Shown here: piece after piece, positions 14,704-21,779 of the stretch | Layout of the letters: each line of letters begins with the position of its first letter | Position numbering within the stretch: the stretch's first letter is position 1 | Source: Candidatus Minthenecus merdequi | Lineage (GTDB): Bacteria > Bacteroidota > Bacteroidia > Bacteroidales > Paludibacteraceae | Direction of reading: 5' to 3' | Length of the DNA stretch: 21,872 bases | Assembly (NCBI GenBank): GCA_018064385.1 | Contig: JAGHVI010000028.1 | Coordinates: 1-21,872 of the forward strand | Translations under genes and position numbers: made by a program | The notes under the pieces: model-generated | Database searches by the model: none | The model's input: the letters and a program-made list of their open reading frames with translations, nothing else | Told to the model about the DNA's origin: nothing

Positions 14704-16035
14704 ATGAAAACATTTAAAATCGGTGGTGTTCACCCAGATGACTCGAAGCTTTCGGCTAACAAAGAGATTGAGACTCTTGCGTTGCCAGAGAAAGCGGTAA
14801 TACCGTTGAGTCAACATATCGGAGCACCCGCGACTCCTATAGTGGAGAAAGGAGCGCATGTTGTGGTAGGTCAGTTGATTGCCCAAGCCACGGGATTTAT
14901 GAGTGCGAACATTCACTCGCCATATAGTGGAACGGTTGAGAAGATAGACGTGGCGAAAGATGCGTGGGGATTGCCTTGTCCATCCATATTCATCAATGTA
15001 GAAGGCGATGAATGGGATGAGTCGATAGACCGGTCGGCGAAGATTGACCGTGAATGCAGGCTTACATCGGAAGAAATAATCAAGAAGATTGCAGATGCAG
15101 GTATTGTTGGTTTGGGAGGAGCCTGCTTTCCAACCCATGTCAAATTGGGCATTCGTCCACCTGCAAAGGCTGATGTTCTGATAGTCAATGGAGTGGAGTG
15201 CGAACCATATCTGACATGTGACCATAGGTTGATGATGGAGCATGGAGAGGAACTGTTGATTGGTATTTCGCTCATAATGAAGGCAATAAATGTTGACCGT
15301 GCCATTATCGGTATAGAGTGCAACAAAAAGGATGCAATTGAGCACCTTGAGAAACTTGCAGTCAGATACTTTGGCGTAGAAGTTATGCCGTTGCAAATGC
15401 ATTACCCACAAGGAGGAGAAAAACAGTTGATAGATGCTACGATAGGTCGCCAAGTGCCAAGCGGTGCACTTCCAATTGCTGTTGGTGCTGTGGTTCAAAA
15501 CGTTGCTACTTGCTATGCAGTATATGAGGCTGTCAAGAAGAACAAACCGCTCATAGAAAGAGTAGTGACAGTGACTGGCGACAAAATGTCAAACCCATGT
15601 AACCTCAGGGTAAGGTTTGGTACTCCTTTGCAGATGTTGATAGACAAAGCTGGTGGACTGCCTGGCGAATATAAGATTATTGCTGGAGGGCCAATGATGG
15701 GTCGTGCATTCAGCAACATAGACTCACCTACCTCGAAGCGAACATCAGGGGTTTTGGTTTTGCCAAAAGAGAAGGCACTTCGTGGACCGGAAGAGAATTG
15801 TATAAGGTGTGCAAAATGCGTAAGTGCGTGTCCAATGGGACTCGAACCATACTTGATAAGCACTATGTCCGAGATGAAAATGTGGGATGGTGTAGAGGCT
15901 GCTCACGTTATGGACTGTATTGAGTGTGGTTGTTGCCTTTACACTTGTCCAGCCAACAGACCTTTGCTTGACTACATCAGGATGGGAAAGCAAACTGTTG
16001 GAGGTATTATACGCAGCAGAGCTCAAAAAAAATAA
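14704..16035 (+). CDS. rnfC: Rnf electron transport complex subunit RnfC
   Basis: 443-residue peripheral subunit that in characterised Rnf complexes binds NAD(H) and FMN and carries two [4Fe-4S] clusters. The N-terminal barrel-sandwich domain starts KIGGVHPDDSK. The nucleotide-binding core has GLGGACFPTHVK (around residue 138), resembling the GxGGAGFPTxxK motif of NuoF-type flavoproteins. An SLBB-type region (VTVTGDKMSNPCNLRVRFGT) follows. The C-terminal ferredoxin motifs CIRCAKCVSACP and CIECGCCLYTCP bind the clusters. Full length; 37 bases after rnfB and 25 bases before rnfD. Confidence 0.96.
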   Translation: MKTFKIGGVHPDDSKLSANKEIETLALPEKAVIPLSQHIGAPATPIVEKGAHVVVGQLIAQATGFMSANIHSPYSGTVEKIDVAKDAWGLPCPSIFINVEGDEWDESIDRSAKIDRECRLTSEEIIKKIADAGIVGLGGACFPTHVKLGIRPPAKADVLIVNGVECEPYLTCDHRLMMEHGEELLIGISLIMKAINVDRAIIGIECNKKDAIEHLEKLAVRYFGVEVMPLQMHYPQGGEKQLIDATIGRQVPSGALPIAVGAVVQNVATCYAVYEAVKKNKPLIERVVTVTGDKMSNPCNLRVRFGTPLQMLIDKAGGLPGEYKIIAGGPMMGRAFSNIDSPTSKRTSGVLVLPKEKALRGPEENCIRCAKCVSACPMGLEPYLISTMSEMKMWDGVEAAHVMDCIECGCCLYTCPANRPLLDYIRMGKQTVGGIIRSRAQKK

Positions 16036-16060
16036 CTAACAAAAAAAAGGAATAAGACTC

Positions 16061-17032
16061 ATGATAGTTTCTCCATCACCACATATTCACAACAACGACA
16101 GTGTACGTCGTGATATGTTGAATGTTCTGATAGCGCTGATTCCTGCTTATTTGGTAACGCTCTTCTACTTCGGTTCAGGAGCGATATACCTCACAGCGCT
16201 CTCTGTCTGTACTTGTTTGCTTTGCGAACATTTGATACAGAAATTTTTATTCAAAAAGCCATCGCAATTAGGCAATCTTTCGGCTATAGTAACAGGTGCT
16301 TTGCTTGCGCTCAACCTGCCATCCAATCTTGATTGGTGGATAGTAGTAATAGGAGCCATAGTTGCTATAGGTATAGGAAAAATGACCTTTGGAGGCTTGG
16401 GCAACAATCCGTTCAACCCTGCTTTGGTTGGTCGAGTGTTCCTGCTTGTATCATTTCCTGCACAGATGACTACGTGGCCTAAGGCCAAGCCAATGCACTT
16501 TGTATTTGATTATATGGATGTTGAGACAGGTGCAACATTCCTCTCACAAATAAAAGAAGGAGCAACGGTCAACCCTGATTATTCAGACTTGCTTTTCGGT
16601 TCGATTGGAGGTTCGATGGGCGAGATTTCCGCGTTGGCATTGCTGATAGGTTTTGTATATCTGTTGTGTACAAAGACCATAACCTGGCATATTCCAATAT
16701 CGATATTTGTAACAGTATTTGTGTTTACGGGGCTTGTTTTCCTGATTGCACCTGAGAAACATGTTGACCCGCTTGTGCATATACTGACAGGAGGTTTGAT
16801 GCTTGGAGCGATATTTATGGCAACAGATTATGTGACTTCGCCAATGACTCACAAGGGTCAGCTTATTTATGGTATGGGCATAGGTGTCATCACGTCGGTT
16901 ATTCGTCTGTGGGGTGCTTATCCTGAAGGTGTTTCGTTTGCAATACTGATAATGAATGCAGCTACACCATTGATAAATCACTATGTAAAACCAACTCGTT
17001 TCGGCGAGGCAGTCAAAAAGGAGGGTAAGTGA
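16061..17032 (+). CDS. rnfD: Rnf electron transport complex subunit RnfD
   Basis: 323-residue integral membrane subunit related to NqrB, part of the ion-translocating core. It has about nine to ten membrane helices and the conserved stretch GGLGNNPFNPALVGRVFLL. The segment DVETGATF matches the flavin-attachment motif of this family, with Thr159 the likely covalent FMN site. The C-terminal part has MATDYVTSPMTHKGQLIYG, another family hallmark. The start ATG is preceded by an AAAGGA ribosome site. The stop TGA overlaps the rnfG ATG by one base. Confidence 0.95.
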   Translation: MIVSPSPHIHNNDSVRRDMLNVLIALIPAYLVTLFYFGSGAIYLTALSVCTCLLCEHLIQKFLFKKPSQLGNLSAIVTGALLALNLPSNLDWWIVVIGAIVAIGIGKMTFGGLGNNPFNPALVGRVFLLVSFPAQMTTWPKAKPMHFVFDYMDVETGATFLSQIKEGATVNPDYSDLLFGSIGGSMGEISALALLIGFVYLLCTKTITWHIPISIFVTVFVFTGLVFLIAPEKHVDPLVHILTGGLMLGAIFMATDYVTSPMTHKGQLIYGMGIGVITSVIRLWGAYPEGVSFAILIMNAATPLINHYVKPTRFGEAVKKEGK

Positions 17033-17688
17033 TGAAAAAGTTAGAATCGACATTTGCCAATATGTTCATAGTGCTTACTGTCATTTCGGTGGTGGCAGGA
17101 GCAGGGCTTGCGGCAGTCTTTGAAGTAACCAAAGGGCCTATTGCAGAGGCTAATCTGAAGAAACAACAGGAGGCAATAGCAGCTGTGTTGCCTGAGGGTG
17201 CTCAAGTTGGCGAGGCAAGTAAAGTCAATGGCAATAGTGTTTATATGGCAACAGATTCAAAGGGAGCATTCACAGGTATGGCGATTGAGATTAATACCAA
17301 TGGTTTTGGCGGTAATGTCAAGATGATGGTAGGTTTTGATGCGAAAGGTGCATTGGTTGACTACTCAATACTTGAAATGGCAGAGACTCCTGGACTTGGG
17401 TCGAAGATGGGTGAATGGTTTCGTGAGAAGAGCGACATACGAGGTGCTTTGATTTCGGATGGTGAAGTTAAGGTGTCGAAAGATGGAGGCAAATATGATG
17501 CCATTACAGCTGCAACCATATCATCGAGAGCATTTATGGCAGGTGTTAATGCAGCAATGGCTACATATACTGCAGCAACTGCAGGGATGATACCTACAGA
17601 TACGACTGAGAATTGTGGTGTTGGTGACACTACATCGGTTGATAGTATAAAAGTAGAGACAACTAAAACAGAGGAGGTAGCACAATGA
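17032..17688 (+). CDS. rnfG: Rnf electron transport complex subunit RnfG
   Basis: 218-residue subunit with one N-terminal membrane helix (about 9-30) and a periplasmic FMN-binding domain. FMN is attached to a Thr by ApbE; here the motif is DAITAATISS with Thr162 as acceptor (Ala where many members have Gly). ETPGLGSKMGEWF is the other conserved FMN-domain stretch. I chose the ATG at 17032, which overlaps the rnfD stop as TGATG and has AGGAGG 8 bases upstream, over the in-frame GTG at 17029. The last 25 residues are a Thr/Glu/Val-rich tail. Its stop overlaps the rnfE start (ATGA). No apbE gene is visible in this window. Confidence 0.94.
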   Translation: MKKLESTFANMFIVLTVISVVAGAGLAAVFEVTKGPIAEANLKKQQEAIAAVLPEGAQVGEASKVNGNSVYMATDSKGAFTGMAIEINTNGFGGNVKMMVGFDAKGALVDYSILEMAETPGLGSKMGEWFREKSDIRGALISDGEVKVSKDGGKYDAITAATISSRAFMAGVNAAMATYTAATAGMIPTDTTENCGVGDTTSVDSIKVETTKTEEVAQ

Positions 17689-18269
17689 ATTATTTCAAAC
17701 CACTCGTTAACGGACTTGTAAAAGAGAATCCGACTTTCGTGCTAATTTTGGGTATGTGTCCAACGTTGGGGACAACGACATCCGCACTCAACGGTATGGG
17801 TATGGGCCTTGCTACGATGGCTGTGCTTATGTGTACGAACACAGTAATTTCAGCTCTTAAAAATCTTATACCAGACCAAGTACGAATTCCATCTTACATT
17901 GTTGTGATTGCAGCGTTTGTAACTATAGTTCAAATGTGTATGCAAGCGTATATGCCTGACTTGTATGCAACGTTAGGTCTCTTCATTCCGCTGATTGTAG
18001 TTAACTGTATCGTGTTAGGTCGAGCTGAGGCATTTGCAGCCAAGAACAACCCATTGATGTCATTTATGGATGGAGTTGGTATAGGTCTTGGGTTCACTGG
18101 AGCGTTGACGATTATTGGAGCAATCCGGGAATTGTTAGGTACAGGATGTATATTTGGATACAATCTCTATCCAGAACGTTTCGGTATTTTGGTATTTGTT
18201 TTAGCTCCAGGAGCATTTCTTACCTTGGGTTATCTGATAGCAATCATCAACAAACTTAGAGCAAAATAA
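17685..18269 (+). CDS. rnfE: Rnf electron transport complex subunit RnfE
   Basis: 194-residue, six-helix membrane subunit homologous to NqrD. RnfE and RnfA form an inverted-topology pair that holds an iron-sulfur centre inside the membrane; the two conserved cysteines are visible as Cys25 (LGMCPTLG) and Cys108 (VVNCIVLG). GIGLGFTGALTIIGAIRELLGTG is the family signature near the C-terminus. The start overlaps the rnfG stop (ATGA) and follows GAGGAGG, so translation is probably coupled. Confidence 0.95.
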   Translation: MNYFKPLVNGLVKENPTFVLILGMCPTLGTTTSALNGMGMGLATMAVLMCTNTVISALKNLIPDQVRIPSYIVVIAAFVTIVQMCMQAYMPDLYATLGLFIPLIVVNCIVLGRAEAFAAKNNPLMSFMDGVGIGLGFTGALTIIGAIRELLGTGCIFGYNLYPERFGILVFVLAPGAFLTLGYLIAIINKLRAK

Positions 18270-18272
18270 GCT

Positions 18273-18845
18273 ATGAAAATATTTCTTATAATAATCTCGT
18301 GTATTTTCGTCAACAATATAGTGTTGGCGCAGTTTCTTGGAATCTGTCCGTTTCTTGGAGTTTCAAAAAAGATTGATACGGCAATAGGAATGTCGGCAGC
18401 AGTTCTTTTTGTAATGACAATTGCGACTATAGTTACGTGGTTAATATACACTTTTGTACTTATACCTTTGGGAGTAGATTATCTACAGACCATTTCGTAC
18501 ATACTTGTGATAGCGTTTCTTGTTCAGATGGTTGACATTATATTGAAGAAGATTTCGCCAGCCCTCTATCAAGCATTGGGAGTATTTCTGCCTTTGATTA
18601 CCACTAACTGTACTATTCTTGGTGTTGCGATTATGGTTATACAGAAGAATATGGGGCTTCTTGATAGCACTATCTTCGCTGTTGCGACATCGTTAGGTTT
18701 TGCTGTTGCAATGGTTTTGTTTGCCGGTATCCGTGAGCAATTAGCTCTTACAAAAATTCCAGAAGGAATGAAAGGGATGCCAATAGCTCTGATAACAGCA
18801 GGGTTGCTTGCTATGGCATTTATGGGATTCTCAGGTGTTTGTTAA
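18273..18845 (+). CDS. rnfA: Rnf electron transport complex subunit RnfA
   Basis: 190-residue, six-helix membrane subunit homologous to NqrE. The pairing cysteines are Cys25 (LGICPFLG) and Cys113 (TTNCTILG), matching those in RnfE. VNNIVLAQFLGICPFLGVS at the N-terminus is diagnostic. Three bases separate it from rnfE. It is the last of six Rnf genes in the order B-C-D-G-E-A, the usual order in Bacteroidota. Confidence 0.95.
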   Translation: MKIFLIIISCIFVNNIVLAQFLGICPFLGVSKKIDTAIGMSAAVLFVMTIATIVTWLIYTFVLIPLGVDYLQTISYILVIAFLVQMVDIILKKISPALYQALGVFLPLITTNCTILGVAIMVIQKNMGLLDSTIFAVATSLGFAVAMVLFAGIREQLALTKIPEGMKGMPIALITAGLLAMAFMGFSGVC

Positions 18846-18863
18846 ATCTCATCTTCCTGAAAA

Positions 18864-20012
18864 ATGGTTAAAGGTAAAGATACAAGTAAGATAGTTGAGG
18901 CATTAGTTTTTCTGTTGGTTTTCCTCTTGATATTTATCCCGTTGGGTAATTCAATGGGGTTAAAAAACATGCTCAACACCATAATGCAGACTTCCTATCG
19001 ACTTTTGATTGACACATGCTTTTTCTTGATGGCCATTTGTGTTATTTCGGGAGCTTTGGGCAAATTGTTAGTTGAGTTTGGTGTTGTTGATGTTTTGGAG
19101 AAATTGTTGCGACCATTGATGAAGCCAATCTTCAATCTTCCAGGAGTTGCTGCTTTAGGAGCAGTAATGACATTCCTTTCAGACAACCCTGCGATTATTG
19201 CGCTGGCAAAGGATAGAAATTTTGCGCAATACTTCAAAAAGTACCAATTGGTTTCTTTGACTAACTTTGGAACAGCCTTTGGTATGGGATTGATTGTGAT
19301 AGCTTTTATGGCAGGGAAAGGATATGGTGCGGGAGCTTTGGTTGGACTTTTTGGAGCTGTTTGTGGTTGTGTTGTTTCGACAAGGTTGATGCAACGTTTT
19401 ACGCTTAAGAGTTATCCTGAGTATGATGCGCCAGTGGAGTTCAGTGAAGTGATGACTGAGGATCAGATTAAAATGGAAGAGGTTAAGCGGGAGAGCATAT
19501 TCATTCGTGCATTGAACTCTATACTTGATGGAGGAAAGACAGGTGTGGATCTTGGTCTTGCCATCGTTCCTGGTGTGTTGATTATCTCTACTGCAGTAAT
19601 GATAATGACGTTTGGGCCTAATAGCGAAGTTGGTAGTTATACTGGGGCAGCATACGAGGGAGTTGCCATACTGCCATATCTTGCAGGTAAAATATCTTAT
19701 GTTTTTGAATGGCTGTTTGGTTTCTCACATCCTGAACTTGTTGCATTCCCAATCACAGCGTTGGGTGCAGTAGGTGCGGCTATAGGGTTGATACCTGAAT
19801 TTATCTCGCAAGGATTCATTGATGATAATGCTGTTGCAGTATGTACAGCGATTGGTATGTGTTGGTCAGGATTCCTTTCTACGCATACAGCTATGCTTGA
19901 TTCGTTAGGATATAGGCATTTGATATCTAAGGCTATTTTGGCGCATACTGTCGGAGGTTTAGTAGCAGGTATTATTGCGCATTTTGCCTGGTTGCTTTTT
20001 GCTATGATATGA
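18864..20012 (+). CDS. Nucleoside-recognition (gate) domain membrane protein
   Basis: 382-residue polytopic membrane protein, about ten helices, with two nucleoside-recognition (Gate) type segments. The conserved FLSDNPAIIALAKDRNF and TNFGTAFGMGLIVIAFM fall in the first half, and GFSHPELVAFPITALGAVGAAIGLIPEFISQGFIDDN in the second. It resembles the uncharacterised CD0519/CD1768-type proteins and is more distantly related to SpmA/SpmB and nucleoside carriers. Substrate and function are unknown. It begins 18 bases after rnfA and shares the terminator that follows, so it is probably co-expressed with Rnf; a sodium- or proton-linked transporter using the Rnf gradient is possible but unproven. Confidence 0.8.
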   Translation: MVKGKDTSKIVEALVFLLVFLLIFIPLGNSMGLKNMLNTIMQTSYRLLIDTCFFLMAICVISGALGKLLVEFGVVDVLEKLLRPLMKPIFNLPGVAALGAVMTFLSDNPAIIALAKDRNFAQYFKKYQLVSLTNFGTAFGMGLIVIAFMAGKGYGAGALVGLFGAVCGCVVSTRLMQRFTLKSYPEYDAPVEFSEVMTEDQIKMEEVKRESIFIRALNSILDGGKTGVDLGLAIVPGVLIISTAVMIMTFGPNSEVGSYTGAAYEGVAILPYLAGKISYVFEWLFGFSHPELVAFPITALGAVGAAIGLIPEFISQGFIDDNAVAVCTAIGMCWSGFLSTHTAMLDSLGYRHLISKAILAHTVGGLVAGIIAHFAWLLFAMI

Positions 20013-20052
20013 TTATTATGCCGTTAAATATTAATATCTTGCGTACATATAT

Positions 20053-20066
20053 GTAAGCGTGCTTAC
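20053..20066. repeat. Short palindrome GTAAGC-GT-GCTTAC
   Basis: A perfect 6-bp inverted repeat with a 2-base centre, overlapping a second palindrome ACATATATGT (20045-20054). It lies between the last gene and its terminator. It could be a protein-binding site or a remnant; no factor can be named. Confidence 0.5.
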
Positions 20067-20072
20067 AAGTTT

Positions 20073-20116
20073 AAAAAATAAGGTTGACTCCTGGTAGGAG
20101 TCAACCTTATTTTTTT
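20073..20116. terminator. Strong bidirectional terminator ending the rnf operon
   Basis: A perfect 19-bp stem: AAAAAATAAGGTTGACTCC (20073-20091) pairs with 20097-20115 around the loop TGGTA. A-runs on the 5' side and a T7 run on the 3' side let it act on both strands. It closes the rseC-rnf-gate gene transcript. Confidence 0.92.
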
Positions 20117-20260
20117 GCTCTTTGTAGCGGCTATGACGATTTATCGTCAACAAAAAAGGAATGTAACTGACGGGGTATATATCCCTCGGAGAGGGAGTAG
20201 GCTGGTTTTTACAGGGGGAGGTTGTCCGAAAAGTCGGTACAGGTTGAATATAGTGCTTTT

Positions 20261-20340
20261 GCCCCTTTCGGGGCGTGTTTGTTGATTGTTGATACCCAAG
20301 GCGTTGCCTTGGGCTATGAGCTGATTGCCCCTTTCGGGGC
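20261..20340. repeat. REP-like palindrome cluster (BIME-like)
   Basis: Three perfect palindromes in 80 bases: GCCCC-TTTC-GGGGC (20261-20274), CCCAAGGC-GTT-GCCTTGGG (20295-20313) and again GCCCC-TTTC-GGGGC (20327-20340). The central hairpin flanked by two identical ones resembles the REP/BIME-type intergenic repeats that RAYT transposases mobilise in many bacteria. No RAYT gene is in the window. Confidence 0.7.
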
Positions 20341-20367
20341 GCAGATGTTGCTGGTAATGAGTTGAGT

Positions 20368-20400
20368 TTTCGGACAGGCTGGGGGGGGGGGTGTCCGAAA
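20368..20400. repeat. Inverted repeat with G11 loop
   Basis: TTTCGGACA (20368-20376) and TGTCCGAAA (20392-20400) form a 9-bp perfect stem around a loop that contains eleven consecutive G (20381-20391). The right arm starts copy 2 of the direct repeat. Confidence 0.75.
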
Positions 20401-20475
20401 CGCCGGTACGGGTGGAGATTTATGGTGTTATAGTGCTTTTGGCACTTTCAGGGCGTGTTTGTTGATTAATCAAAA

Positions 20476-20496
20476 CCTCAAAAATGATTTTTGAGG
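20476..20496 (-). terminator. Terminator-like hairpin, minus-strand direction
   Basis: CCTCAAAAA (20476-20484) pairs with TTTTTGAGG (20488-20496) around TGA. Read on the minus strand it is followed by TTTTG, so it could stop transcripts running leftward, but no minus-strand gene is present to serve. Confidence 0.35.
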
Positions 20497-20547
20497 AACT
20501 AGGGCGTTGGCTTCCAGCCAGAACAGAGCTTGCGAAACTTGAATTAA

Positions 20548-20655
20548 GAGACCACTTGAAAAAGTCCAAAAACGCGCTTTTGTGATTTGTAATACCTTGA
20601 TAATCAACTTTTGATTTCATAACTTTTCGCAAAAAAGACTTTTTCAAGTGGACTC
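20548..20655. mobile_element. MITE-like element with 19-bp terminal inverted repeats
   Basis: Ends GAGACCACTTGAAAAAGTC (20548-20566) and GACTTTTTCAAGTGGACTC (20637-20655) are inverted copies with one mismatch in 19; the inner 15 bp are perfect. The 70-base interior holds no transposase. Size (108 bp) and structure fit a miniature inverted-repeat element or the fused ends of a deleted insertion sequence. No clear target duplication is seen at the flanks, so it may be old. Confidence 0.6.
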
Positions 20656-20723
20656 AATAATTAATAGAACCACCCACTTATATGTTCAAACAAAAAAATA
20701 ACAAAATTTTTTCTTTACTATTC

Positions 20724-20755
20724 ATTGTTTATTTCAAAAATTATCCGTACCTTTG
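20724..20755 (+). promoter_or_regulatory. Promoter of murB
   Basis: ATTG (20724-20727, one mismatch to TTTG), 20 bases, TACCTTTG (20748-20755), a perfect -7 box identical to that of the MMPL gene. The predicted start site is about 10 bases before the ATG at 20770. Confidence 0.65.
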
Positions 20756-20769
20756 CAAATAAAAAATAT

Positions 20770-21768
20770 ATGATTATTCCCAATACATTCAACCTCCCCG
20801 TAACAACAGACAACCTACTGACATTCACATCAATACCCCATCTTCGTACTATCTTGAAAGACCTTTGCAATCCCTTCATCGTTATTGGCGAAGCCTCTAA
20901 TATTCTTTTCACCACACGTCATTATTCCGGTACAATCTTGAAATCAGGCATTTCAGGATATGAGTTCACCGAAAGCGACTCCCACATGCTCGTCACTGCA
21001 GGCAGCGGCTTGCATTGGGACGATTTTGTAGCCGAAACAACACGTCGAAACCTCTGGGGTGCCGAAAATCTCTCTTATATTCCTGGTACCATAGGTGCCT
21101 CCGCAGTCCAAAATATCGGTGCTTATGGTGCTGAAGCTAAAGATATTATACATTCTGTCGAAGCTATTGAAATCGCCACTGGCAACAAACGCATTTTCTC
21201 CTGCAACGAATGTCAATACGCTTACCGTTCCTCCATCTTCAAACACGACCTTGCCAACCGATATATCATTACTTCTGTTACTTACCGCCTTTCGCGTACC
21301 CCTCGTCCAAATCTCTCGTACAAACCTTTAGCCGAGGCTTTTGCCAATAATCCAAACCCCTCCATCGAACAGGTTCGCAACACTGTAATCAACATACGAA
21401 AATCCAAACTTCCCGAACCTTCCGAAATCGGTTCTGCTGGCAGTTTCTTTATGAATCCCGTCATTGCGCAAGATGATTACGAACGACTGAAAGCCAAATA
21501 TCCAGACATTCCTCACTATGTCGTTAACGATTCTGTGACAAATCAGGTCGTAGGTATAAAAATCCCTGCTGCTTGGCTCATTGACCAAGCAGGTCTCAAA
21601 GGTTACACCATCGGTGGAGCATCCGTTCACGTCACGCAACCCCTCGTACTGATCAACAAATCAGGCTCAGCCACCCCCGACGATATTGTTGCTCTTTCTC
21701 AATACATTATCAATAAAGTCAAATCTCTCTATAATATAACTCTCCACCCCGAAGTTATATTTATATAA
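20770..21768 (+). CDS. murB: UDP-N-acetylenolpyruvoylglucosamine reductase MurB
   Basis: 332-residue cytoplasmic flavoenzyme that reduces UDP-GlcNAc-enolpyruvate to UDP-MurNAc with NADPH, the second step of peptidoglycan precursor synthesis. The FAD-binding domain has YIPGTIGASAVQNIGAYGAE (103-122). The catalytic residues are visible: Arg153 in AYRSSIFK, Ser225 in GSAGSFFMNP and Glu328 in HPEVIFI. The arrangement is the E. coli-like type I. The usual GxGSN loop reads GEASN (40-44). I chose the ATG at 20770; the in-frame TTG at 20725 lies inside the promoter. Codon use is C-rich, unlike the G-rich genes before 20 kb, which fits the strand-skew change rather than proving transfer. The next gene starts 11 bases after the stop. 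Confidence 0.95.
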   Translation: MIIPNTFNLPVTTDNLLTFTSIPHLRTILKDLCNPFIVIGEASNILFTTRHYSGTILKSGISGYEFTESDSHMLVTAGSGLHWDDFVAETTRRNLWGAENLSYIPGTIGASAVQNIGAYGAEAKDIIHSVEAIEIATGNKRIFSCNECQYAYRSSIFKHDLANRYIITSVTYRLSRTPRPNLSYKPLAEAFANNPNPSIEQVRNTVINIRKSKLPEPSEIGSAGSFFMNPVIAQDDYERLKAKYPDIPHYVVNDSVTNQVVGIKIPAAWLIDQAGLKGYTIGGASVHVTQPLVLINKSGSATPDDIVALSQYIINKVKSLYNITLHPEVIFI

Positions 21769-21779
21769 CAAGTTATACA

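Larger units (their letters stand above)
20223..20467 (+). repeat. Imperfect direct repeat, period about 170-180 bp
   Basis: Copy 1 (20223-20287) and copy 2 (20392-20467) share the order TGTCCGAAA, a CGGTAC core, TAGTGCTTTT and GGGCGTGTTTGTTGATT. Over the last 37 bases (20251-20287 against 20431-20467) 34 match. Copy 2 carries about 11 extra bases in its middle, and its GCCCC/GGGGC palindrome is broken by mismatches. Confidence 0.75.
20117..20747. other. Gene-free, repeat-rich intergenic region
   Basis: No credible gene in about 630 bases. It holds a small hairpin TGACGAT-TT-ATCGTCA (20134-20149 with centre), REP-like GC palindromes (20261-20340), an imperfect direct repeat (about 20223-20287 and 20392-20467), a G11 run in an inverted repeat (20368-20400), a 12-bp palindrome TTGATTAATCAA (20462-20473), an A/T-armed hairpin (20476-20496) and a MITE-like element (20548-20655). 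The base composition of the two strands changes across this gap. Confidence 0.8.

Noticed and set aside
14473..15498. 341-codon minus-strand open frame with a Leu-rich end
   Set aside because: It is antisense to rnfB and rnfC; the Leu/Pro/Ala repeats are just the reverse reading of the EEPKV tandem repeat.
17029..17031. GTG start for rnfG
   Set aside because: The ATG three bases later has ideal spacing to AGGAGG and the typical stop-start overlap with rnfD.
20030..20070. Possible XerCD dif site
   Set aside because: The palindromic TTGCGTACATATATGTAAGC recalls a dif core, but the distance between the arms is about 6 bases shorter than in dif and the arms match only in part.
20223..20467. CRISPR-like array in the repeat region
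   Set aside because: Only two diverged copies at unequal spacing, palindromes of different kinds, and no cas genes.
20420..20647. 75-codon minus-strand open frame across the MITE-like element
   Set aside because: It runs through both inverted-repeat arms and the diverged direct repeat and has no promoter or recognisable domain. Better explained as repeat sequence, though a transposase remnant cannot be fully excluded.
20725..20769. Upstream in-frame TTG start for murB
   Set aside because: It would place the start inside the -33/-7 promoter; the ATG at 20770 fits the MurB N-terminus and the promoter.
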